From the NCBI GenBank assembly GCA_964228555.1, contig CAXQZU010000052.1, forward strand, positions 1-64,000: DNA of 64,000 nt, in the 5' to 3' direction. How positions within the stretch are numbered: the first letter of the stretch is position 1; each line of letters opens with the position of its first letter. The translations under genes were made by a program, and so were the position numbers. The stretch comes from CAXQZU01 sp964228555. Lineage in GTDB: Bacteria > Planctomycetota > PLA2 > JAEUHO01. The notes under the pieces were generated by a model. The model saw only the letters and a program-made list of their open reading frames with translations, made no database searches and was not told the origin of the DNA. This document shows positions 28,265 through 36,982 of the stretch, piece by piece.

Positions 28265-31200
28265 CTAGAAGTCACGGCTGAGGTCGAAGGAGAACAGGCG
28301 CCGCCGGTCCTCGGCCTCGTCGGCCAGCACGAAGCCGAAGTCCAGCGCCAGCGGCGCGTCGCCCAGCATGGGGATCTTCACGCGCAGGCCCGGGCCCACC
28401 GTGACCCGCATGCGCCAGGCATCGTCGTCGTCCAGCGAGGTGCCCAGCGTGCCCACGTCGCAGAAGAGCACCGCGCCGAAGGTGTCGCTGCCCAGCGGGT
28501 GGAACCACTCGACCCCGCCCGTGAGCAGCCACTCGCCACCCGTGGGGTAGCCGTTGACGTGCGGGCCCACGCCCCGGCGCTCGAAGCCGCGGAAGTCGTT
28601 GCCGCCCAGGTACGAGCGCTCGAAGGCCGGCACCTCGGGCGTGTCGTCGAGCGCGCGCGCCCAGCCCACCCGGCCCTTGAGCGTGAGCTTCTGGCGACGG
28701 CCCTCGTCGTCCATCGCCAGCACCCACGACTGCGTCACGCTGCCGTCGAGCTTGAGCGCATGCACATCACCGCCCAGCACGGTGCCCAGCAGCTCGGCAC
28801 CCACGCCCAGGTCCAGCGAGCGCATCTCGCGACGCACGTCGTCGCTGGCCCGCAGCGTGCCGTAGGCCCGCAGGCTGTGGACCTGGTTCCAGCCGTAGAA
28901 GAGCGCCGCTCCCGGCGTGGCATCGTCGGCGAGGTCCAGCACCTGCACCTGCTCGAGCCGGCCGCGCAGGCCCGCGGTCACCACCAGCGTGTCGTCGTTG
29001 CGCCGGAACAGGGTGCGCGCCAGGCCCAGCTGGGCGCCGAGGCGATCCACCTCGTGGTCGTCGCGGAACTCCATGCGCCGGTAGGCGCGCAGGTTGAGCT
29101 GCCACTCGCTGCCGAACAGGCGCGGCTCGCCGAACCCGATGGCGAAGGTGGTGTTCTCCGTGCCGGGCGCGATGCTGATGTCGAAGGTCTGCCCGTTGCC
29201 GGTGAAGGCCCGGCCCGACCACAGGTCGTCCCACGAGCGCGGCGGGCGGCTGATGTCGAAGTTCCGCTTCTGGAAGCTCACCGTGCCGAAGAGGCCGCCG
29301 CCCGTGCTCAGGCCCACGCTGAACCCCAGCTTGCCGGTCTTGGCCTCCACGATCTCGTAGCGCGCGTCCTTCCACGCGCTGGCGTCCTCGCCCTCCTCGC
29401 CCCCCATCTCCGCCGGAGGCACGTCCAGCAGCTCGAGGCTGCTGCGGTCGAAGAACTTGGCGCGACGCAGGCGGGCCTCGCCCCGCTCGAGCTCGTTGCG
29501 GTCGACGTAGCCGCCCGGCACCACGCGCACCTCGCGCCGCAGCCACGCATCGCGGGTGAACTCGTTGCCCACGAAGTCGATGCGGCGCAGGCGGTACTTC
29601 CAGCCCAGCCGCACCGTGATCGTGGCGTCCACCACGGTGCCCGACTCGCGGCCGCGCAGCACGGGCTCCCCCACCACCGCCTCGAGGTAGGAGCGCCGGA
29701 ACAGCTGCTCGCGCACGCGCTCGCGCCCCCACGCCGCGCGCTTGCCGTCCCATCGCATGCCCGGCTGCAGGCCCAGCCAGCCCCGCACGGCCTCGACGCC
29801 GAGGGCGGCGCGGTCCTCGGGGGTCATGCTGCCCTCGTGCCCGTCCGGCGGCAGCTGCAGGTCCACCGTGAGCTCGCCCAGCGTGTAGGGCAGGTGCTCC
29901 TGGATGGCGATCGTGACCTGCACGCGCTCCTTGTCGTCGCTGAAGCGCAGGTCCTCCAGCGCCACCTCGGCGTCGAGGAAGCCCTCGTCGCGGTAGAGCT
30001 GGGCCAGTGCCACCAGGTCCTCGCGCAGCAGGTCCTCGCGCCAGGGCTTGGGCGAGAAGATGTCCAGCAGGCGCCGCTCCTGCACCTGCATCACCTCCAC
30101 CAGCTCCGCGCGCGGGATGCTGTGGTTGCCCCGCAGCACCACCCGGTCCACGCTCACCTGCGGGCCCTCGACGATGGTGAACTCCACGCGGCGACCCCCG
30201 CTGGGGAGCGCCGTGATGACCGGCACGGGGACGGTGGCGAACGCGTAGCCCTTGCGCCGGTACTCGGCCAGCAGCACCTGCGCGTCGGCCGCCAGCTGGT
30301 GCTCGAACAGCGGCTCGCCCACCTTCGTCGAGAGCCGGCTGCGCACGCTGGCCTCGTCCACCTCGGCCGCGCCGTACACCCGTACCTCCACGACCAGCGG
30401 GTTCTCCTCCACCTCCACCACGAGGTCCACCTCGCCGCCCGGCGCCTCCTGGCGCGTGACCCGTGCGCGCGCCACGTAGCGCGCCAGCAGGGCCATGTCG
30501 CGATCCAGCGCCGCATCCGTCAGGCGCCCGCCCTCCTTGAGGCCCATCAGCGTCTCGAGCGAGCCCTCGGAGTAGAGGCTGTTGCCCACGAAGCGGATGG
30601 AGCGGATGCGCGGGCCCTCGCTCCCGGCAGGCGGGCGCGTCCCGTCCACGCCGGGCACGGGCACGGGCACGGGGGCGGGCGCAGGCGGTGGTGCGGGCGA
30701 GGGCTCGACGGGAACGGGCGGGGGCGGCGGGGACGGCGCAGGGCTCGCCGCGGGTGCGGGCGTGGCTGCGGGCGTGGCTGCCGGCGCAGGCAGGGGCGCA
30801 GGCGGCGGATCGGGCGCGAGCGCCGGCGCGGCGGGGGGCGGCGCGGCCGCGGGCTGCGGCACGCGGATGCGCACGGGCGCAGGCAGCGGCGCGGGCGGGG
30901 GCGACGGATCGGCACGCGGCGCCGGCGCAGGGTCGGCAGGGGGCGCCGCCGCGGGCGCGGCAGGAGGCGCCGCCGCGGGCGCGGGCGCGAGGGCAGGTGC
31001 GGCAGCAGGTGCTGCGGCCGGCGCAGCGGCCTTGGGCCTGGGCCACGGCGCAGGTGCCGCCTGCACCGCGCCCGCCGGCACCGGCAGTGGAGTGGTGCCC
31101 CACGGCGCCGCGACCGGGCCGGGCACGACAGGCGCCGCCGCACCCGCAGGCGGCTTGCGACGCACCACCGGGGCAGGCGGACCGTCGGCGTGCGCGGCGG

Positions 31201-31294
31201 GCAGGCAGCCCATGCTGGCCACGGCGAGCAGGGCACCGGCCAGCCGCCCGGCCGGGCCGCAGCGACGCGCGAGCAGGGCGAGCCGTGCGGGCAT
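28265..31294 (-). CDS. bamA: Outer membrane assembly factor BamA
   Basis: 1009 aa, about 200 longer than usual. A signal peptide (cut near 37) is followed by a Pro/Ala-rich segment, about 38-225, of low complexity and no known domain; then POTRA domains (IRSIRFVGNSLYSEG; VSVDRVVLRGNHSIPR; YRLRRIDFVGNEFTRD) and the 16-strand barrel. The loop-6 motif is SYLGGNDFRGFERR, and the last residue is Phe, as for outer-membrane proteins. The ATG at 31294 is chosen because it opens the signal peptide. It heads bamA-ompH-lpxC/fabZ-lpxA; TACAAT upstream fits a -10. Confidence 0.93.
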   Translation of the reverse strand: MPARLALLARRCGPAGRLAGALLAVASMGCLPAAHADGPPAPVVRRKPPAGAAAPVVPGPVAAPWGTTPLPVPAGAVQAAPAPWPRPKAAAPAAAPAAAPALAPAPAAAPPAAPAAAPPADPAPAPRADPSPPPAPLPAPVRIRVPQPAAAPPPAAPALAPDPPPAPLPAPAATPAATPAPAASPAPSPPPPPVPVEPSPAPPPAPAPVPVPVPGVDGTRPPAGSEGPRIRSIRFVGNSLYSEGSLETLMGLKEGGRLTDAALDRDMALLARYVARARVTRQEAPGGEVDLVVEVEENPLVVEVRVYGAAEVDEASVRSRLSTKVGEPLFEHQLAADAQVLLAEYRRKGYAFATVPVPVITALPSGGRRVEFTIVEGPQVSVDRVVLRGNHSIPRAELVEVMQVQERRLLDIFSPKPWREDLLREDLVALAQLYRDEGFLDAEVALEDLRFSDDKERVQVTIAIQEHLPYTLGELTVDLQLPPDGHEGSMTPEDRAALGVEAVRGWLGLQPGMRWDGKRAAWGRERVREQLFRRSYLEAVVGEPVLRGRESGTVVDATITVRLGWKYRLRRIDFVGNEFTRDAWLRREVRVVPGGYVDRNELERGEARLRRAKFFDRSSLELLDVPPAEMGGEEGEDASAWKDARYEIVEAKTGKLGFSVGLSTGGGLFGTVSFQKRNFDISRPPRSWDDLWSGRAFTGNGQTFDISIAPGTENTTFAIGFGEPRLFGSEWQLNLRAYRRMEFRDDHEVDRLGAQLGLARTLFRRNDDTLVVTAGLRGRLEQVQVLDLADDATPGAALFYGWNQVHSLRAYGTLRASDDVRREMRSLDLGVGAELLGTVLGGDVHALKLDGSVTQSWVLAMDDEGRRQKLTLKGRVGWARALDDTPEVPAFERSYLGGNDFRGFERRGVGPHVNGYPTGGEWLLTGGVEWFHPLGSDTFGAVLFCDVGTLGTSLDDDDAWRMRVTVGPGLRVKIPMLGDAPLALDFGFVLADEAEDRRRLFSFDLSRDF

Positions 31295-31373
31295 GCGACT
31301 CCGGGGCGCCGGTCCGGGAGCAGGCTGCGCGCGCGGCCCGCCCACCCGGCCGGCAGGGCCTGGCTGGGCCCGG

Positions 31374-31403
31374 ATTGTAGGCAGGCCCCGGGCCAGCCAC
31401 GAA
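31374..31403 (-). promoter_or_regulatory. Promoter of bamA-ompH-lpxC/fabZ-lpxA
   Basis: Minus-strand TACAAT (31379-31374; 5 of 6) with a weak TTCGTG -35 (31403-31398) 18 nt upstream. Predicted leader about 73 nt. Confidence 0.45.
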
Positions 31404-31511
31404 GGCGCTTCGGTGCCCGCCGCGGGACCGGCGCGCGGGGCGCGCGGCCCTGCGGCGCGCCCGCCGCGACGACCGCCTGGCCACGGCGGCCGCCGCGGAC
31501 CCCCGTGGCAC

Positions 31512-31545
31512 GCCTCGCACTCCCGGCCTGCCGGGCACGCGAGGC
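31512..31545 (-). terminator. Hairpin downstream of dnaB
   Basis: Nested arms GCCTCGC/GCGAGGC (7 bp) and CCCGGC/GCCGGG (6 bp) separated by 3-nt internal loops, loop of 2 nt, starting 30 nt after the dnaB stop. No U-tract. Confidence 0.4.
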
Positions 31546-31574
31546 ACGCCGCGCCGTGCGCGCTCCCGGCGCTC

Positions 31575-32972
31575 CTAGCGCTCCATCGCCGGGTTGTCGA
31601 AGCGCATGCACTCGTCGTGGAAGTGCAGGTGCACCGAGCCCGTGGGGCCGTTCCTCTGCTTGGCGACGATCACCTCGGCATCCACCCGGTCGCTCTCCTG
31701 GCGGGAGTAGTAGAACTTGCGGTACAGCAGGCAGATGAGGTCGGCGTCCTGCTCGATGGCGCCCGACTCGCGCAGGTCGCTGAGCACAGGGCGGTTGCCC
31801 TCGCGCTTCTCGGCGGCGCGGTTGAGCTGCGAGATGGCCACCACGGGCACCTCGAGCTCGCGCGCCAGCGCCTTGAGGGAGCGGCTGATGAACGAGATCT
31901 CCTGCTGGCGGCTCTCGACGTTGCTGCTGGCGCCCGCGGCGTTCATCAGCTGCAGGTAGTCGATGACCACGAGGTCGAGCCCGCCGCGCGACTGGATGCG
32001 CCGTGCCTTGGCACGCAGCAGGCTGGGCGTGAGCGCGCTGCTGTCGTCGATCACGATCGGGGCGTCGTAGAGCGGGCCTGCCGCATCCGCCAGCCGCTGC
32101 AGGTCGTCGCCGGACAGGAACTGCCCGCTGCGGCGCAGCTTCTGGCCGGGGAAGCGGCCCAGCGCGCACAGCATGTTGCGCACGAGGTTGGAGGCGCTCA
32201 TCTCCATGCTGAAGATGGCCACGCGCTTCTTGTCGTGCAGCGCGGCATTCATCGCCGCGTTGAGCGCAAAGGTGGTCTTGCCCATCGAGGGACGGCCCGC
32301 CACCACGATCAGCTCGCCCGGCTTCCACCCGGTGGTGAGGTCGTCGAAGGCGAGGAAGTGCGTGCGCACGGCGAAGTTGTCGGGCGTGCCGCGCTGCATC
32401 TCCTCGAAGGCCTCGTGGAGCAGCGAGCCCACCTCCTGCTCGGGGTTCTGCTCGCGATCGTTGCCCAGCATGTTGGCCAGCCGGGCCACGTGGTCGAGCA
32501 AGTCGTCGCCGCGCAGCTCGCCGGCGAAGCCGGCTTGCTCGATCTCCACGCCCACGGAGATGGCCGCGCGCTGGATGGCCTTGTCTCGCACGATGCCTGC
32601 GTAGTGCTCGGCATGGGCGGGGCTGGTCACCATCGCGGCCAGGCTGGCGATGGCGTCGCGCCCCCCGGTGGCCTCGGCCAGCGCGTTGCGCTCCACCTCG
32701 GCGTAGACGGTGAGCGCATCCACCGGCTCGCCCCGCTCGTAGAGCGCCAGCATCACGCGGTAGAGCGCGCCGTGCGCGCCGCGGTAGAAGTCCTCGGGCT
32801 TGAGCAGCGGCAGCACGTTGCCCAGCACCTCGCCGTCCAGCAGCAAGGAGCCCAGCACGGCCTGCTCGGCCTCCAGGTCGTGGGGCGGCACGCGCTCGAA
32901 GGTGCGGCGCGCCGCCGTCGGCGGCTGCGCCTTGGGGGCGGCCTCTGCGCTCTCGGCACTGCGGTCGATCAT
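31575..32972 (-). CDS. dnaB: Replicative DNA helicase DnaB
   Basis: 465 aa hexameric 5'-3' helicase. The N-terminal collar has PPHDLEAEQAVLGSLLLDGE. The RecA-like domain has Walker A AGRPSMGKTTFALNAA, Walker B LVVIDYLQLM, AISQLNRAAEKR and SDLRESGAIEQDADLI. The ATG at 32972 gives the expected N-terminus and has GGGGAG upstream; further upstream reading lies inside the promoter. Its place after rplI in the gene order is conserved, though a plus-strand gene now separates them. Confidence 0.96.
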   Translation of the reverse strand: MIDRSAESAEAAPKAQPPTAARRTFERVPPHDLEAEQAVLGSLLLDGEVLGNVLPLLKPEDFYRGAHGALYRVMLALYERGEPVDALTVYAEVERNALAEATGGRDAIASLAAMVTSPAHAEHYAGIVRDKAIQRAAISVGVEIEQAGFAGELRGDDLLDHVARLANMLGNDREQNPEQEVGSLLHEAFEEMQRGTPDNFAVRTHFLAFDDLTTGWKPGELIVVAGRPSMGKTTFALNAAMNAALHDKKRVAIFSMEMSASNLVRNMLCALGRFPGQKLRRSGQFLSGDDLQRLADAAGPLYDAPIVIDDSSALTPSLLRAKARRIQSRGGLDLVVIDYLQLMNAAGASSNVESRQQEISFISRSLKALARELEVPVVAISQLNRAAEKREGNRPVLSDLRESGAIEQDADLICLLYRKFYYSRQESDRVDAEVIVAKQRNGPTGSVHLHFHDECMRFDNPAMER

Positions 32973-33170
32973 CGCGACTCCCCGGCGTGGGCGGCCCAAC
33001 CCGGCCATGTTCGCGGGAAGGCCCCCCAGCCGGGCGGGTGCGACGGCCATCGCCCCCACCGCTGTTGGGCATGGCGCTGCCCAGCGGCCTGCGCGCCTCC
33101 CCGGGTTGTCCACGGGTTGCCCCGGGCTTCTCCACGGCTTGTTGATGTAAGTTGTTGCCTCACAAGGGCT

Positions 33171-33199
33171 TATGTATTCCAAACCCGGCCCCGTGTCAA
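33171..33199 (-). promoter_or_regulatory. dnaB promoter
   Basis: Perfect TTGACA (33199-33194) with 17-nt spacer and TACATA (33176-33171). The best -35 seen in the window. Confidence 0.55.
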
Positions 33200-33218
33200 G
33201 CCCCGGGTACCGCGCCCC

Positions 33219-33224
33219 TAGACT
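33219..33224 (+). promoter_or_regulatory. -10-like TAGACT of the hydrolase gene
   Basis: TAGACT (4 of 6) followed by exactly 6 nt and the ATG at 33231, no ribosome binding site. Predicts a leaderless mRNA. Confidence 0.4.
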
Positions 33225-33230
33225 GGCGCC

Positions 33231-34553
33231 ATGCTGCGCGAGCGACCGCTGGCCTGGCTGGCCGCCTGCAGCCTCGCCCTAGGGCTCAGCGTGGCCGACC
33301 GCCCCGCCACCTCGCGCCAAGGGACCGGGCGGTCATGCGCCCACGCCGAGCAGGATCCCGGCGCAGGGGCCCAGGCGGCCCCGCCCTGGGATGGGGTCAC
33401 GCGGGCCGCCGAGGCCCGCAAGGCGCTGGCCGAGTACGCGCAGGCCAGCCCGTCGCGCCGCGAGGAGATCGTGGCCCTGCTCGACAGCCTCGGGCCCCTC
33501 AAGCCCGCCGATGCGCGCGCGTGGACCAAGAAGGTGCTGGCCGAGGTGGAGCGGGCAGGCCCCCGCTTCCCGGCCCGCTCCGGCGACCCCTTCACCCACG
33601 AGGGCCTCACGGGGCGCGTGTTCTTCACCGGCAAGGCCCGGCGCGGGGGCGCACTGTTCCTCGCGCTGCACGGCGGCGGCGCCGGCGTGGGTGACGGGCA
33701 GGAAGCGCTCTCGAAGTGGTCGCTGGCCGCGGGCGAGGCGCTGGTCGTGGCCCCCACCGCACCCGAGCTGCGCAACTCGGCGTGGTGCGCGGAAGACATC
33801 GAGCGCTGGGTGCTGGCGCTGGTCTCCGCGGCCCAGCAGCAGCATGGGCTGGATCCCGATCGCACCTACTGCGCAGGCCACTCCATGGGCGGCTACGGCA
33901 CGTGGTCCATCGGCTGCCGCCATGCCGACCGCTTCGCGGCGCTGGGTGCCTGCGCCGGAGGGATCTTTGTGATGGGCCAGCAAGGCGCGGTGCGCCTCGC
34001 GCCGGGCCACGTGCCCAACCTGCTGTGCACGCCGATCTGGTTCTGCAACAGCACGGACGACCAGCAGGTGCGGCCGGACAGCTCGCAGGAGGCGCATCGC
34101 GAGCTCACGCGCATGAAGGCCGCGGGACTGCCCTACACGTGGGTGTGGGAGGAGTTCCACGACATCGGGCACGGCCTGCCCCCGAAGGGCCTCAAGCCCA
34201 TCGCGGACTGGATGCTGTCACGCCAGCGCGACCCGGCCCCCAGGCACGTGGTGTGGGAACCGTCGCGCCCGGGCAAGCGGCGCTTCTTCTGGCTGGGCAG
34301 CACCCAGGACGCGCGCCTGGAGGGCCGCATCCAGGGCAACACCATCGACCTCGTCACGGGCGGGCGCACCGGGCGCCTGCAGGTGTGGCTCCACGAGCGG
34401 CTGGTGGACACCAGCAAGCCGGTCACGATCCGGCGCGACGGGGCCGTGGCCTTCGAGGGCATGGTGCCCGCCCGGCTGGGCACGTTGCTGGAGGACGCCT
34501 TCGCACGCCAGGACGCGGGCCTCGTGCACGACCGCGTCGTGACGCTGCCCTAG
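33231..34553 (+). CDS. Secreted alpha/beta hydrolase, esterase/PHB-depolymerase-like
   Basis: 440 aa. The N-terminal signal-like segment (LAWLAACSLALGLSVA) suggests export. The hydrolase core is about 125-335: FLALHGGGAG as oxyanion loop, CAGHSMGGYGTWSIG with nucleophile Ser in GHSMG, a DD region FCNSTDDQQV for the acid, and HDIGHGLP for the His. A C-terminal beta-rich domain (about 340-440, WLGSTQDARLEGRIQGNTID) has no known assignment. The substrate cannot be read. It interrupts the dnaB-rplI order on the opposite strand. Confidence 0.8.
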   Translation: MLRERPLAWLAACSLALGLSVADRPATSRQGTGRSCAHAEQDPGAGAQAAPPWDGVTRAAEARKALAEYAQASPSRREEIVALLDSLGPLKPADARAWTKKVLAEVERAGPRFPARSGDPFTHEGLTGRVFFTGKARRGGALFLALHGGGAGVGDGQEALSKWSLAAGEALVVAPTAPELRNSAWCAEDIERWVLALVSAAQQQHGLDPDRTYCAGHSMGGYGTWSIGCRHADRFAALGACAGGIFVMGQQGAVRLAPGHVPNLLCTPIWFCNSTDDQQVRPDSSQEAHRELTRMKAAGLPYTWVWEEFHDIGHGLPPKGLKPIADWMLSRQRDPAPRHVVWEPSRPGKRRFFWLGSTQDARLEGRIQGNTIDLVTGGRTGRLQVWLHERLVDTSKPVTIRRDGAVAFEGMVPARLGTLLEDAFARQDAGLVHDRVVTLP

Positions 34554-34563
34554 GCGGCCCCGG

Positions 34564-34582
34564 CCGCGCGCGGCGCGCGCGG
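34564..34582. terminator. Symmetric hairpin between convergent genes
   Basis: Arms CCGCGCGC/GCGCGCGG (8 bp), loop of 3 nt, between the stop of the hydrolase gene and that of rplI. Could serve both strands; no U-tract either side. Confidence 0.4.
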
Positions 34583-34583
34583 G

Positions 34584-35201
34584 CTACTTCTTCTTGCCCT
34601 TGCCCTTGGGCTTGGCGGGCTCGGCCGCGGCCTCGCCCCCCTCGGCCGGCGCCTCGGGGGCCGGCGCAGCGGCCTGCTCGGCCGCCATCTTGGCCATCTG
34701 GGCCTCCTCGGCCTTGCGACGCTCGGCGTTCTCGGCGTGAGCCTTGGCGTCCTCGGGGTCGAGCACCACCCACAGCTTCATCTTCAGCGCATGCTGGCGC
34801 GAGAGCTGCAGCGTGATCTCGTACTCGCCCAGCTCGCGCAGCGTCTCGAAGCGCACCTGGCGCTCCTCGAGGCGGATGCCCTGCAGCTTGAGCGCGTCCA
34901 CGACCTGGCGCGGCCCCACCGAGCCGTACAGGTGGCCGTCCTCGCCGGCGCGGGCCTCGATCTTGAGCTCGATGGCGGCCAGGCGCTCGGCCAGCGCCGC
35001 GCGCACCTTGGCCTCCTCGGCCTCGCGGATGGCCTCGGCGGCCTTGTCCTTCTCGATGTTGCGCAGCGCCTCGGGGGTCACGAGGGCGGCCATCTGGTAG
35101 GGCAGCAGGTAGTTGCGGGCGTAGCCGTCGCGCACGCGCACGACCTCGCCCACGGTGCCCACGCCGTCGATGCTGCGGCGCAGCAGGACCTCGATTGCCA
35201 T
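34584..35201 (-). CDS. rplI: 50S ribosomal protein bL9 with extended tail
   Basis: 205 aa against about 150 usually. The N-terminal domain has the signature GTVGEVVRVRDGYARNYLLP; the central helix and C-terminal domain follow to about 160. The last 45 residues are Ala/Glu then Lys (GKGKKK), absent from standard L9. Last gene of the rpsF-rpsR-rplI run, 24 nt after rpsR. Confidence 0.95.
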   Translation of the reverse strand: MAIEVLLRRSIDGVGTVGEVVRVRDGYARNYLLPYQMAALVTPEALRNIEKDKAAEAIREAEEAKVRAALAERLAAIELKIEARAGEDGHLYGSVGPRQVVDALKLQGIRLEERQVRFETLRELGEYEITLQLSRQHALKMKLWVVLDPEDAKAHAENAERRKAEEAQMAKMAAEQAAAPAPEAPAEGGEAAAEPAKPKGKGKKK

Positions 35202-35225
35202 GGCTGGTTCCTCCTCGTCCGGGGC

Positions 35226-35504
35226 CTAGCGGGCCACGTAGGGCAGCAGCGCCAGGAAGCGCGCGCGCTTGACGGCCAGCTTGAGCTTGCGCTGGAAGTG
35301 GCTCTGCGTGCTCGTGCGCTTGCGGCCGAACAGCTTGCCCTGCGCGCTGACCAGCTTCTGCAGCGTGGCCACGTCCTTGTAGTCGATGCTCGTGACGCGG
35401 GCGCGCGTGAAGCGGCACTTGCCGCGCTCGGCCGTCTTCTTGAGCAGCTTCTTGAGGTTCTTCTGCGTCTTGGCGTTCTGGGCGGGAGAGCTGCGGGGAG
35501 GCAT
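35226..35504 (-). CDS. rpsR: 30S ribosomal protein bS18
   Basis: 92 aa basic protein; text IDYKDVATLQKLVSAQGKL and KRARFLALLPYV is the family core. It follows rpsF after 58 nt; ssb, which often sits here, is missing. Confidence 0.96.
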   Translation of the reverse strand: MPPRSSPAQNAKTQKNLKKLLKKTAERGKCRFTRARVTSIDYKDVATLQKLVSAQGKLFGRKRTSTQSHFQRKLKLAVKRARFLALLPYVAR

Positions 35505-35562
35505 CGTCAGGGGATCCTTGCGCGGGTTGCGGCGGAGGTGGGGAAGCGGGAAGCGGGGCCGT

Positions 35563-36024
35563 CTAGGCCTCCGGCTCCTCGTCCATCATGTCGGGCGCGT
35601 CGTCGCCGTCGCGACGGCCACGGCCCTCGCCGCGGCGCGGCTCGCCCCAGCCGGTGGCCAGGGCGTTCTTGCGGTTGTCCTCGGCCAGCAGCTCGCGCTC
35701 CTTGGCCTGCAGGGCGACGTGCTCGTCGATGGGCAGGTCGAGCCCGATCACGAGGTGGCGGATCACGCCCTCGGAGAGCTCGCTGTCGCGGTTGATCTCG
35801 GCCACCGAGGCCGTGGGTGCCGTGAAGTACACGAGGTAGTAGGTCGCGCGACGGTGGCCGCGGATCTCGTAGGACAGCTTGCGCTCGTCCCACTTCTCCT
35901 TGCGCGCGATGGTCGCGCCGTTCTTCTCGAGGATCTGGTCGACGACCTTGGCCGCCGCCTCGAAGTCCGTCGAGGCGACGTTGTTGTCGAGCAGGAACAT
36001 GCCTTCGTAGGCGCGGTTCTTCAT
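35563..36024 (-). CDS. rpsF: 30S ribosomal protein bS6
   Basis: 153 aa. Core: YEGMFLLDNNVASTDFEAA, EKWDERKLSYEIRGHRRATY and YLVYFTAP. The acidic/Arg-rich tail (about 105-153) is longer than usual. A TG-n-TACCTT extended -10 candidate lies on the minus strand at 36103-36111. Confidence 0.95.
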   Translation of the reverse strand: MKNRAYEGMFLLDNNVASTDFEAAAKVVDQILEKNGATIARKEKWDERKLSYEIRGHRRATYYLVYFTAPTASVAEINRDSELSEGVIRHLVIGLDLPIDEHVALQAKERELLAEDNRKNALATGWGEPRRGEGRGRRDGDDAPDMMDEEPEA

Positions 36025-36301
36025 GGGCGGGTCTTCGGGCAGCCAGGGGGGATCCGGGGGCCACCCGCAGGCTGCGGGGGCCGATCCGGGGGGAAGCGGC
36101 AGAAGGTACCAAGCACGCCCACCCCGGCCAGCGAAGGCGGCACTGCCGGCCGCAGGCCCGCCGCCCGGGAGGGCAGGCAGGGCCCCGAGGGCCCCCGGGC
36201 GGGCGCTGGGGAGGGCCCGGCCACGCGCCCCCCGCGGGCACCGGGCGGGCGCCTGGCGGGCAGGGAGCGGGCCGGGGCGCTCGCCGGGCGATCCCGCCGC
36301 C

Positions 36302-36901
36302 CTAGGCCTCCTCGGCGCGGTTCCATGCGTTGGCCGCGGCCTCCAGGCCCTGCTCGGCCCACATGCTCACGGCCTGTGCAGCACGCGCCACCACGCGGGC
36401 AAGGCCTTCCTGCTGGGCGGGCGCCCAGCGTCCCAGCACGTAGGCGGCAGGGTCCTGCTGGGGCGGGTCCACCGGCCCGATCCCCACCTTGAGCCGCGGG
36501 TAGCTGCCGTGGCCCAGCACCGACTCGATGCTCTTGAGGCCGTTGTGCCCGCCGGCGGAGCCCTCGGCACGCAGCCGGAGCCGCCCGAAGGGCAGCATGA
36601 AGTCGTCCACCACGACCAGCGCGGCACCCGGGGGCGTCTCGTGCACGGCCATGGCCCGCACGTACGCCGGGCCCACGAGGTTCATGAAGGTGGAAGGCAG
36701 CACGAGGTGCAGCGGGCGCCCCCCCACCTCGATGCGCGCCTCCTCGCCCTCGTAGAAGCCCGAGCGGCGCCAGCCGGCGCCGGCCTCCCGCGCCAGGTGC
36801 TGGAGCACGAGCCACGCCACGTTGTGGCGCGTGTCGGCGTAGCGGCTGCCGGGGTTGCCCAGGCCGAACACGATCTGTCGCGGGGGCAGGTCAGGCGGCA
36901 T
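36302..36901 (-). CDS. pth: Peptidyl-tRNA hydrolase
   Basis: 199 aa. Frees tRNA from dropped-off peptidyl-tRNA. GLGNPGSRYADTRHNVAW carries the catalytic His; VVVDDFMLPFGRLRLR has the Asp; GSAGGHNGLKSI follows. Lies 81 nt after rplY in the conserved rplY-pth order. Confidence 0.96.
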   Translation of the reverse strand: MPPDLPPRQIVFGLGNPGSRYADTRHNVAWLVLQHLAREAGAGWRRSGFYEGEEARIEVGGRPLHLVLPSTFMNLVGPAYVRAMAVHETPPGAALVVVDDFMLPFGRLRLRAEGSAGGHNGLKSIESVLGHGSYPRLKVGIGPVDPPQQDPAAYVLGRWAPAQQEGLARVVARAAQAVSMWAEQGLEAAANAWNRAEEA

Positions 36902-36982
36902 GCGTACGCGGCGCGCACAGCCCGGCAGGGAAGGCCGGCCGGCAGGCTGCAGCCTGCGAGGCCCGCAGGGCCCCGGCGCAGG

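Larger units (their letters stand above)
32973..33230. other. Divergent region between dnaB and the secreted hydrolase gene
   Basis: 258 nt including the most A+T-rich patch of the window (about 33135-33185). It holds the dnaB promoter (minus) and a -10 for the hydrolase gene (plus). Two TCCACGG repeats (33110-33140 zone) lie in the dnaB leader of about 190 nt. Confidence 0.5.

Noticed and set aside
27050..31738. Very long plus-strand reading frame opposite bamA and lpxC
   Set aside because: His/Arg/Gly-rich translation with no domains; it mirrors high-GC codon structure of the real minus-strand genes.
33100..33142. Two TCCACGG-containing 9-mers near dnaB as DnaA boxes (origin)
   Set aside because: They match only 7 of 9 or fewer, just two copies, no dnaA/dnaN nearby; more likely incidental repeats in the leader.
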